A stretch of DNA of 22,182 nucleotides from IDS-8 sp040902105 (GTDB lineage: Bacteria; Pseudomonadota; Gammaproteobacteria; Steroidobacterales; Woeseiaceae): NCBI GenBank assembly GCA_040902105.1, contig JBBDXW010000047.1, positions 1-22,182 of the forward strand, read 5' to 3'. A program made the position numbers and the translations under genes. The notes beneath the pieces were generated by a model. The model ran no database searches, was not told the DNA's origin, and worked only from the letters and a program-made list of their open reading frames with translations. Shown one piece after another: positions 7,897 through 13,961 of this stretch; within the stretch, counting starts at the first letter, position 1; each line of letters starts with the position of its first letter.

Positions 7897-8022
7897 TCAC
7901 TCTTTTCCGGCAGCTCGCCGATGCTTGCGTCGCCTGTGACCATACTGTCGGCCACGCTGCGCTGCAAGCAGCCCGCGAAAGCACGATGCAAGGAGAAGCA
8001 GCAGCACGGCGCCGGCTTTCAT
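7897..8022 (-). CDS. Possible small secreted or leader peptide (41 aa), doubtful
   Basis: An ATG at 8022 opens a 41-codon frame ending 27 bases before the slt start. The product begins MKAGAVLLLLLAS, which resembles a signal peptide or membrane anchor, and ends in a strongly basic tail (HRRRKHRR). No convincing Shine-Dalgarno sequence precedes it. It could be a leader peptide in the slt transcript or simply chance in GC-rich DNA. I do not recognise a family. Confidence 0.15.
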   Translation of the reverse strand: MKAGAVLLLLLASCFRGLLAAQRGRQYGHRRRKHRRAAGKE

Positions 8023-8092
8023 GCTGCCGTCGAATTCTCTTGCCGGGGAGTCTATGCGCAAGTCCGGGCGCAGATCACTTTTGCCGACGCAG

Positions 8093-8212
8093 GAGCGCCG
8101 TCCGGGGTACTCCAGTCGCTCAAATACCGCTTCGCGACCGCGCTTGGTGAAACGCCCCCGGACGGCACTCGTGCTCGTCCCGGAGACGAATGGTTCGACC
8201 AGCGGAGAGGCT
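8093..8212. repeat. Dispersed REP-like repeat, copy 2, with long-range hairpin
   Basis: Bases 8093-8107 and 8156-8170 are inverted copies matching at 14 of 15 positions (core GCCGTCCGGGG / CCCCGGACGGC), enclosing 48 bases. The right arm and following bases (8155-8190) match the window start at 33 of 36 positions, and GAGGCTC again occurs close to the gene end (8206-8212). GGAGCGCCGTCCG at 8092-8104 recurs exactly at 9709-9721 in the hsp20 terminator. The element begins about a dozen bases beyond the stop of the protease gene and could help end its transcript, although no T-run follows the stem. Confidence 0.6.
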
Positions 8213-8224
8213 CACAGAGGCTCC

Positions 8225-9601
8225 CTAACGGATTTGCAGCATCAACTGACGGTCGGCGCGCCGCACCAGCAAGAACAGGATCTGGTTGCGAGCTGCAATT
8301 TCCTGCAATTCCTCGAGGTTTCGCACCCTGACGCGATTCACGGCGACAACGATGTCACCGGCTCGCAGTCCGCGCTGTGCTGCCGGACTGCCGGGGTCGA
8401 CATTCGTCACTTCGATACCGTCACCACCACCGGTGGCGGATTCGGCGGCGAACTGCGCGCCGGCGAGTCCCGGATGAATCTCCGTGCCGAGACTCTGTGT
8501 CAGCGTCCGCTCTCCGAGCGTTGCCGTGACGGTCCTGGTTCTACCGTCCCGCACCAGCTCGATCTCTACCTCGTCGCCGGAGCCCTTCAGGCCGATCGCG
8601 TTGGCGAGTGCGCGGCTGTCGCCGATTCTCTTGTTGTCGACCTTGACGATGATGTCGTCGACCTGCAAGCCGGCTTCTTCGGCCGCGGATCCGGGTTGTA
8701 TGTCCGACACCAGTGCGCCTCGATCGATCTCCGTACCGAGCGCCTTGGCGCTTTCTGCGTCGATCGTTGCAATGGTGACTCCGAGCAGTCCGCGCCGCAC
8801 CTCACCGAAGTCGAGGATCTGCCCCATGATGGAGCGCGCGATCTCCGACGGTACCGCGAAACCGATGCCGATATTGCCGCCGGTACGGCTCAGAATGGCC
8901 GAATTGATACCGACGAGTTCGCCCCGCATGTTCACCAGCGCGCCGCCGGAATTGCCGGGATTAATCGAGGCGTCGGTCTGAATAAAGTCTTCGATGGCAT
9001 CCCGGCCGAGGCCGTTCTGGCTGATGCCGGTTCGTCCGACCGCGCTGACAATTCCCGACGTGACAGTATTGCCCAGGCCGAATGGATTGCCGATGGCAAT
9101 GACGAAATCGCCCACTTCGACGTCGTCGGAGTCCCCGATCGCTATCTCGACCAGGTTCTTCGGCTCGACTTTCAGCACCGCGATGTCCGTCGCGGCATCG
9201 GAGCCCACAACCTCGGCTTCCAGCGAATCCTCGTTTAACAGATAAACCTCGATTCTTTCCGCGCCGTCGACCACGTGATGGTTGGTCAGGATATAACCGT
9301 TCTCGGCATCGACAATGACTCCGGAGCCGGCGCTCGCGACTTCGTGCGAGCCGCCGCCCGGTAAGTCCGGAACGCCAAAGAATCGCCGGAACATTTCATC
9401 GCCGTAAGGCGATCCCGACTGAATCGTCTGGCTGACGCGGATGTTGACCACCGCCGGGGACGCCGATTTGACCAGTGGGGCAAGACTGGGCAGCGCGTCT
9501 TCCGGCAGCTGGGCCTGCGCCGGGGCGGCCATTGCCAGCAGGATTCCTGCCAGGAGGAGCCCCTGCAATGATCCCGGGAATGACCAGTACGTTGTCTTCA
9601 T
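8225..9601 (-). CDS. degP: Periplasmic serine protease, DegP/HtrA (MucD-type, Do family)
   Basis: Periplasmic quality-control protease/chaperone for misfolded envelope proteins. From the ATG at 9601 (GGAGG eight bases or so upstream) it has 458 residues; an ATG six codons earlier overlaps this ribosome site and is less likely. A signal peptide ends at APAQAQ. The trypsin-like domain carries His109 (TNHHVV), Asp139 (ATDIAVL) and Ser218 (NPGNSGGAL), close to E. coli DegP H105/D135/S210. Two PDZ domains follow, the first starting at about RRGLLGVTI and the second around GIEVTNVDPGSPA. Length and the absence of a long Q-loop resemble Pseudomonas MucD. A sigmaE-like promoter precedes it, and hsp20 lies upstream on the same strand. 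Confidence 0.95.
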   Translation of the reverse strand: MKTTYWSFPGSLQGLLLAGILLAMAAPAQAQLPEDALPSLAPLVKSASPAVVNIRVSQTIQSGSPYGDEMFRRFFGVPDLPGGGSHEVASAGSGVIVDAENGYILTNHHVVDGAERIEVYLLNEDSLEAEVVGSDAATDIAVLKVEPKNLVEIAIGDSDDVEVGDFVIAIGNPFGLGNTVTSGIVSAVGRTGISQNGLGRDAIEDFIQTDASINPGNSGGALVNMRGELVGINSAILSRTGGNIGIGFAVPSEIARSIMGQILDFGEVRRGLLGVTIATIDAESAKALGTEIDRGALVSDIQPGSAAEEAGLQVDDIIVKVDNKRIGDSRALANAIGLKGSGDEVEIELVRDGRTRTVTATLGERTLTQSLGTEIHPGLAGAQFAAESATGGGDGIEVTNVDPGSPAAQRGLRAGDIVVAVNRVRVRNLEELQEIAARNQILFLLVRRADRQLMLQIR

Positions 9602-9652
9602 CGTGAAAATAACCTCCAATCCTTACAACTCATAATGCATGGCATCTGTGCG

Positions 9653-9680
9653 ACGGACAACGCGAATCGGGCCAAGTTCC
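9653..9680 (-). promoter_or_regulatory. Candidate sigmaE (RpoE/AlgU) promoter for degP
   Basis: On the minus strand GGAACTT (9680-9674) is a perfect sigmaE -35 box. After a 16-base spacer comes TCCGT (9657-9653), a partial match to the TCTGA -10 box. It would start transcription some 45 bases before the ATG at 9601. degP/mucD is a classic sigmaE target, which supports the call. The -10 match is weak. Confidence 0.5.
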
Positions 9681-9704
9681 GGAGCCGAAGGCCCGGGGTA
9701 TTGC

Positions 9705-9747
9705 AAAAGGAGCGCCGTCCGCGTCTAAAATCGATGCAGGACGGCGC
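9705..9747 (-). terminator. Intrinsic terminator after hsp20
   Basis: Read on the minus strand, GCGCCGTCC (9747-9739) pairs perfectly with GGACGGCGC (9720-9712) across an 18-base loop and is followed by CTCCTTTTGC. It lies 60 bases past the hsp20 stop and upstream of the degP promoter. The loop is long for a terminator and the T-run is only four bases. Its 3' arm shares GGAGCGCCGTCCG (plus-strand reading) with the REP-like repeat at 8092. Confidence 0.5.
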
Positions 9748-9807
9748 CATTAGGTCGCGAACAGGGTCGACGAACAAAGCGACCGTGCCGGGCCGCGTTT
9801 GGAGTGC

Positions 9808-10263
9808 TCAGGCGGCCTGCACGGCAATGCGCCGCGCCTGTACCTGCGGCTGCTTCGGAATGCTGACTTCAAGAATGCCATTGACGCTTTTTGCCGAGAT
9901 ACCGTCGGCGTCGACCGTCTCGGGCAGCGTGAAGCGCCGGTAGAACTTGCCGATCAATCGTTCGACGCGCTGCAGGCCTTCAGCCTGTTCGTTCTTTTCC
10001 TGACGGCGTTCGCCAGAAATGGACAGCAGGCCTTTGTCCATGCTGATGTCGATCTCGTCCGCATTGACCCCCGGCAAGTCGGCGCGAAGCACAAAGCGGT
10101 CTTTCTCTTCGACGATGTCAATGGCCGGCACCCAGTCGGCGACCGTCTGTTCGCCATTCTCCTCACTTAAGCCGAAGCTGCGTCCGGCGATGTGGTCCAG
10201 GTAGCCCAGGTCGCGGTGCAAGCGGTTGAGCAGAGACCATGGTTCGAATCTCGTGACGTTCAT
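9808..10263 (-). CDS. Small heat-shock protein, Hsp20/alpha-crystallin family
   Basis: An ATP-independent holdase that binds unfolding proteins in the cytoplasm. The start is the ATG at 10263, preceded by GAGGAG seven bases upstream; it gives 151 residues. A longer open frame to 10455 is not conserved-looking and lacks a ribosome site. A short N-terminal arm (MNVTRFEPWSLLNRLHRDL) leads to the alpha-crystallin domain at about 45-140: WVPAIDIVEEKDRFVLRADL, then the PGV loop, and NGILEVSIPK near its end. An IxI-type tail (RRIAVQ) closes the protein. A sigma32-like promoter and a possible thermosensitive leader precede it. It is transcribed toward degP, but a terminator separates them. Confidence 0.93.
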   Translation of the reverse strand: MNVTRFEPWSLLNRLHRDLGYLDHIAGRSFGLSEENGEQTVADWVPAIDIVEEKDRFVLRADLPGVNADEIDISMDKGLLSISGERRQEKNEQAEGLQRVERLIGKFYRRFTLPETVDADGISAKSVNGILEVSIPKQPQVQARRIAVQAA

Positions 10264-10320
10264 TTGTTGCTCCTCAAAAAGACTGTTCTCACAAAGCGCG
10301 TTATTGCGCTGTTGGAGGCT
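10264..10320 (-). promoter_or_regulatory. hsp20 5' leader, possible RNA thermometer
   Basis: On the minus strand CCTCCAA (10318-10312) can pair with TTGAGG (10277-10272), which includes most of the ribosome site, with one bulged C. Between them AGCGC-AATAAC-GCGCT forms a separate hairpin. Together this would hide the ribosome site at low temperature, as in ROSE-type leaders of many proteobacterial Hsp20 genes. The transcript start is only predicted and may exclude part of the 5' strand. Confidence 0.3.
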
Positions 10321-10322
10321 GT

Positions 10323-10350
10323 AATTGGGCCGCCGGCGAACCTTTTCAAG
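10323..10350 (-). promoter_or_regulatory. Candidate sigma32 heat-shock promoter for hsp20
   Basis: On the minus strand CTTGAAA (10350-10344) is a perfect sigma32 -35 box. Fourteen bases later comes CCCAATT (10329-10323), five of six matches to the CCCCAT -10 core. Transcription would start near 10317, giving a leader of about 50-55 bases before the ATG at 10263. Gene function and site agree. Confidence 0.6.
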
Positions 10351-10588
10351 GCTTGCTGCAGAGGGCCTGCATCTCCGGATATGCGCGCTGCGCGCGCCTT
10401 GCCGGCCGGGCGCGGCGCTGGCCGACGGAGGCAACGACCTTCCGGGACAGGACACTAGATGTTGTGAAACGGCGCTGAAATAAATGTGTCATCCTTTTCG
10501 CCAGACTTTTAAACGACTTACTTCAATTGGGTTTATAAGTTATTGTTTTATATGATTTGTTTACTAAGCAAAAAAAACCGGTAAAGCC
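10351..10588. other. Intergenic region between hsp20 and nrdJ promoters
   Basis: No gene is visible. 10351-10455 is GC-rich with self-complementary GCGCGC words. From about 10497 to 10580 the sequence turns strikingly AT-rich (runs such as TTTATAAG, TTTTATATG and eight adenines at 10570-10577), just upstream of the nrdJ -35 box. This could be an UP-element-like or bent segment aiding the nrdJ promoter. Confidence 0.4.
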
Positions 10589-10617
10589 TTGACAGTCGCC
10601 AGCGCCGGGCATAGTCT
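10589..10617 (+). promoter_or_regulatory. Candidate sigma70 promoter for nrdJab
   Basis: TTGACA at 10589-10594 is a perfect -35 box. With a 17-base spacer the -10 would be TAGTCT at 10612-10617, which keeps only the first T, A and last T of TATAAT. A weak -10 with a perfect -35 suits a regulated gene. The start of transcription would be near 10624, leaving a leader of about 200 bases. Confidence 0.4.
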
Positions 10618-10630
10618 TGTGCCCGAACAG

Positions 10631-10646
10631 ACACAACATCTTGTGC
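10631..10646. promoter_or_regulatory. Candidate NrdR operator
   Basis: The palindrome CACAA-CATC-TTGTG (10632-10645) within this 16-mer matches the published NrdR box consensus (acaCwAtATaTwGtgt) at 13 of 16 positions. It sits just downstream of the predicted transcription start, a natural repressor position. NrdR boxes normally come in pairs about 31-32 bases apart; here only a half-site repeat (TCTTGTGCC) is found 24 bases upstream, so binding is uncertain. Confidence 0.4.
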
Positions 10647-10825
10647 CTGCCAAAATGATGATCACGAGCCCGTTTCGGCACTCGTCGCTTAGAATGACTA
10701 GCGGTGAGCGGGATGCTATTCGCTGTCGTGGATCGGGATTGTGGATCGGCAAGGTACGCATGGCCGGTGCGAGGCGAGACTTGGGGGTCTCTCTTTGCTA
10801 AAGGAACTGGGGAGTAACGGAACCA

Positions 10826-13006
10826 ATGAAGTCCGCGGTATATCTTGACGCCAATAGGGTCGCCGATATCAAATTTCAGCCAGCGTCTCTGGACATCTGG
10901 GACACCAAATACCGCCTCACAGCCAAAGACGGTACCCGTATCGATGCGTCCATCGACGACACCTTCAAAAGGGTCGCCAGAGCACTCGCCGACGTGGAAG
11001 CGAGGCCGCATCGCGAAAAATGTTACGAGGATTTTCTCTGGGCGTTGCGCAGCGGGGCGATACCCGCCGGCCGCATTATTTCGAACGCCGGTGCCGAAGA
11101 GCACAAGCCGGCCACGTCGACAATCAACTGTACCGTGTCCGGCACCGTTGCCGATTCGATGGACAATATTCTGAACAAGGTTCACGAAGCGGGACTGACG
11201 CTCAAGGCGGGCTGCGGCATCGGCTACGAGTTTTCGACCTTGCGGCCGAAGGGCGCCTACGTTACCGGGGCGGGCGCATATACATCCGGACCGCTGTCGT
11301 TTATGGATATTTACGACAAGATGTGTTTTACCGTGTCGTCCGCGGGCGGCCGGCGCGGTGCGCAGATGGGCACGTTCGACGTGGGCCACCCCGACGTCAT
11401 GGATTTCATCCGGGCGAAACGCGAAGACGGTCGATTACGGCAGTTCAACCTGTCCTTGCTGATTACCGACGAATTCATGCAGGCGGTCAGAACCGACGCC
11501 GACTGGCATCTCGCGTTTCCGGTCACGGCGCGGGAAGTCGAGCAGGACGGACTGGATGTCGATGATGCCAGCCAGTTTGTCTGGCGTGAGTGGCCCGAGC
11601 CGGATCACTACGTGCGCAGTTCCGGGGGCCTCGTTGCCTGCAAGATCTATCGGAGCCTGCCGGCGCGGCGTGTCTGGGACGTCATCATGGGTTCGACCTA
11701 CGATTTTGCCGAGCCCGGTTTTGTCCTGATCGACAAAGTCAACGAAATGAACAACAACTGGTTCGCCGAAAACATCCGCGCAACCAATCCATGCGGCGAG
11801 CAGCCGCTGCCGCCGTACGGCTCCTGTTTGCTTGGCTCGATCAACCTGACCTGCTTTGTGCTGGATCCATTCACCGACCAGGCGCGCTTCGACTGGGATG
11901 AATTCCGCCGCGTGGTCAAGATTTTCACTCGCATGCTCGACAATGTCGTCGAGATCAACGGACTGCCGCTGCCGCTGCAAAGGAATGAAATCCAGCGCAA
12001 ACGCCGCCACGGCATGGGCTTTTTAGGACTTGGCTCCGCGATCACCATGCTCCGCATGAAATACGGTGAACCGTCGTCGGTGGAATTCACGGAAGAGGTT
12101 GCCAGGCAGCTCGCGCTTGCCGGCTGGGAAGCCGCGCTGCAACTGGCGCTGGAGAAAGGCCCGGCGCCGATCATGAGCGAACAGTTCGAAGTGACTGTGG
12201 AAATGCTCGCGAAGCGGCCGGAGATGGCAGCGGACGGCTATAAGATCGGCGACAAGGTCCTGGGCCGAATTCTCCACAGCCGTTACAGCCGCTATATGCA
12301 GCGGATTGCCGCGGAAGCGCCGGAACTGGTGCAGAAGCTGTCGGAAGTCGGGGCGCGGTTCACCCACCACAGTTCCATTGCGCCTACGGGCACGATTTCG
12401 CTGTCGCTTGCGAACAATGCGAGCAACGGTATCGAACCGAGTTTCGCTCATCATTATTTCCGCAATGTGATTCGGCAGGGCAAGAAGTCCAAGGAAAAAG
12501 TCGACGTGTTCTCGTTCGAATTGCTTGCCTACCGCGAGCGGGTCAATCCGAAGGCGCTGCCGGCCAGCCCGGCCAGCCAGGAGGGCGGCAGCAAAGGCCA
12601 GGCGGAGTCAAAAGACAGGCTGCCCGACTATTTCATCACGGCCGAGGACATCACGCCGACCGCGCACGTCGATATCCAGGCAGCCGCCCAGAAGTGGATC
12701 GATTCGTCGATATCGAAGACAGCCAACGTACCGACACATTATCCGTATGAGGACTTCAAGAATATTTACCTTTATGCGTACGAGCAGGGGCTCAAAGGGT
12801 GCACGACGTTTCGCTTCAATCCGGAAGCCTTCCAGGGCGTCCTGGTCAAGGAACGTGACCTGAAGAATACCATCTACACGTTCACGCTCGACGACGGCAG
12901 CGAAGTCGAGTTCAAGGGCGACGAAGAGATTGAATACGATGGCGAAATACACACGGCGGCAAATCTGTTCGATGCGTTGAAAGAAGGTTATTACGGCAAG
13001 TTCTAG
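10826..13006 (+). CDS. nrdJ: Adenosylcobalamin-dependent (class II) ribonucleotide reductase, large part (NrdJa)
   Basis: Reduces ribonucleotides to deoxyribonucleotides with a thiyl radical generated from adenosylcobalamin; oxygen-independent and cytoplasmic. The 726 residues start at the ATG at 10826. Cys102 (TINCTVS) and Cys334 (YGSCLLGSINL) form the redox pair, and Cys323 in NPCGEQ is the thiyl cysteine with Glu325. The 11-residue spacing of Cys323 and Cys334 equals that of Thermotoga NrdJ (C322/C333). APTGTISLSLANNASNGIEPSF and KGCTTFRF are further family signatures. The low-complexity insert around LPASPASQEGGSKGQ looks like a surface loop. The protein lacks the C-terminal cysteine tail, which is carried by the next gene, as in the nrdJa/nrdJb pair of Pseudomonas. 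Confidence 0.95.
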   Translation: MKSAVYLDANRVADIKFQPASLDIWDTKYRLTAKDGTRIDASIDDTFKRVARALADVEARPHREKCYEDFLWALRSGAIPAGRIISNAGAEEHKPATSTINCTVSGTVADSMDNILNKVHEAGLTLKAGCGIGYEFSTLRPKGAYVTGAGAYTSGPLSFMDIYDKMCFTVSSAGGRRGAQMGTFDVGHPDVMDFIRAKREDGRLRQFNLSLLITDEFMQAVRTDADWHLAFPVTAREVEQDGLDVDDASQFVWREWPEPDHYVRSSGGLVACKIYRSLPARRVWDVIMGSTYDFAEPGFVLIDKVNEMNNNWFAENIRATNPCGEQPLPPYGSCLLGSINLTCFVLDPFTDQARFDWDEFRRVVKIFTRMLDNVVEINGLPLPLQRNEIQRKRRHGMGFLGLGSAITMLRMKYGEPSSVEFTEEVARQLALAGWEAALQLALEKGPAPIMSEQFEVTVEMLAKRPEMAADGYKIGDKVLGRILHSRYSRYMQRIAAEAPELVQKLSEVGARFTHHSSIAPTGTISLSLANNASNGIEPSFAHHYFRNVIRQGKKSKEKVDVFSFELLAYRERVNPKALPASPASQEGGSKGQAESKDRLPDYFITAEDITPTAHVDIQAAAQKWIDSSISKTANVPTHYPYEDFKNIYLYAYEQGLKGCTTFRFNPEAFQGVLVKERDLKNTIYTFTLDDGSEVEFKGDEEIEYDGEIHTAANLFDALKEGYYGKF

Positions 13007-13021
13007 AATGAGATATAGACA

Positions 13022-13738
13022 ATGAGCAAGACGAAAATCGACCGGAAAATCGTAGGCTATGCGGTGAAACAATCGGCGCCTAAAGACGCCGCCGGCGCCA
13101 AACCGGAACCGCGCCGCGAGACCGCCGACAGCGGACGCGCGGAAGTCATCCGCATGCACGAAAGGCTCGAGCGGCCGGAGATGCTCATCGGTTCCACCTA
13201 TAAAGTGAAGACACCGGTGTCCGATCACGCGATGTACGTGACGATCAACGACATTGTCCTGAATGAAGGGACAGAGCACGAGAAAAGGCGGCCATTCGAG
13301 ATTTTCATCAACTCGAAGAACCTGGATCATTACCAGTGGATCGTCGCGTTGACACGGATCATTTCCGCGGTGTTCCGCAAGGGCGGGGACGTCACTTTCC
13401 TGGTCGATGAACTGAAGGCAGTCTTCGATCCGCGCGGCGGTTACTGGAAGCCCGGCGGCAAATTCATGCCGTCAATTATTGCCGAGCTCGGCTATATCGT
13501 CGAAAAGCACCTGATCTCGATCGGCCTGCTCGCCAAGCCGGTGCTCGACGAAGGACAGCAAAAGCTGATCGAGCAGAAACGCGCCGAGTTTGCCGCCAGT
13601 GCAAAGCAGCAGGATGCGTTCTCGAAGAGCGAATACCCGGAAGGGGCGCAACTTTGCGCAAAGTGCAGCACCGCCGCCGTGATCATGCTGGACGGCTGCA
13701 AGACCTGCTTGAGCTGCGGCGATTCCAAATGCGGCTAG
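13022..13738 (+). CDS. Ribonucleotide reductase class II, small part with TSCPD domain and redox tail (NrdJb)
   Basis: The second half of the split class II enzyme, starting 15 bases after nrdJa. The 238 residues contain a TSCPD-like domain at about 55-190 (NSKNLDHYQWIVALTRIISAV resembles the C-terminal region of single-chain NrdJ). A cysteine-rich tail follows: CAKC at about 210-213, then CKTCLSCGDSKCG at the very end. Such tail cysteines reduce the active-site disulfide after each turnover and accept electrons from thioredoxin. The N-terminal 55 residues are basic and probably flexible. Co-transcription and 1:1 assembly with NrdJa are inferred from the spacing and from the Pseudomonas example. 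Confidence 0.9.
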   Translation: MSKTKIDRKIVGYAVKQSAPKDAAGAKPEPRRETADSGRAEVIRMHERLERPEMLIGSTYKVKTPVSDHAMYVTINDIVLNEGTEHEKRRPFEIFINSKNLDHYQWIVALTRIISAVFRKGGDVTFLVDELKAVFDPRGGYWKPGGKFMPSIIAELGYIVEKHLISIGLLAKPVLDEGQQKLIEQKRAEFAASAKQQDAFSKSEYPEGAQLCAKCSTAAVIMLDGCKTCLSCGDSKCG

Positions 13739-13961
13739 CTGCGAGCTCCCTGAAGGTAAGCGACAAGTACTAGCCCCTCCCGGCGCAAGGCTCCGGCGAC
13801 CACCGATCTCGAACGTTCATGAATCGTGCCCGTCAGGAGCAGGTCCGATGCCCCGGGGACTGCGTTCACAGCCGGTGGCGGCACCTCGGGCAGCGCGCGT
13901 TGCTCGCACCGCGTTCGGGGTGCCGCACGTAGCGCCAGACCCATGTAGTAGTATTCGCGCC
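13739..13961. other. Intergenic region before hldE
   Basis: A 223-base GC-rich stretch. The hldE frame is open back to 13848, but the upstream codons are arginine- and alanine-rich and resemble no HldE N-terminus. No clear promoter or terminator is visible, and the open frame on the opposite strand (13735-13974) has no coding look. Confidence 0.4.

Noticed and set aside
8143..8212. tRNA-like or attachment-site sequence (GGTTCGACC)
   Set aside because: The T-arm-like word stands alone; no acceptor stem or anticodon arm can be built, and no integrase is near.
8021..9238. Long open frame (405 codons) on the plus strand
   Set aside because: It is antisense to degP, whose protein shows intact catalytic and PDZ motifs; the plus-strand product has no recognisable motif and is a by-product of GC-rich codon use.
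9808..10455. Longer hsp20 with a 64-residue N-terminal extension
   Set aside because: The extension crosses the sigma32-like promoter and the ribosome site of the ATG at 10263 and is unlike Hsp20 N-termini.
10580..10825. Cobalamin riboswitch upstream of the B12-dependent reductase
   Set aside because: I looked for a B12-box-like motif and its partner stems and did not find them; a covariance search would settle it.
10523..11389. Minus-strand frame covering the nrdJ promoter
   Set aside because: It overlaps the start of nrdJ and the AT-rich promoter region, and its sequence is not protein-like.
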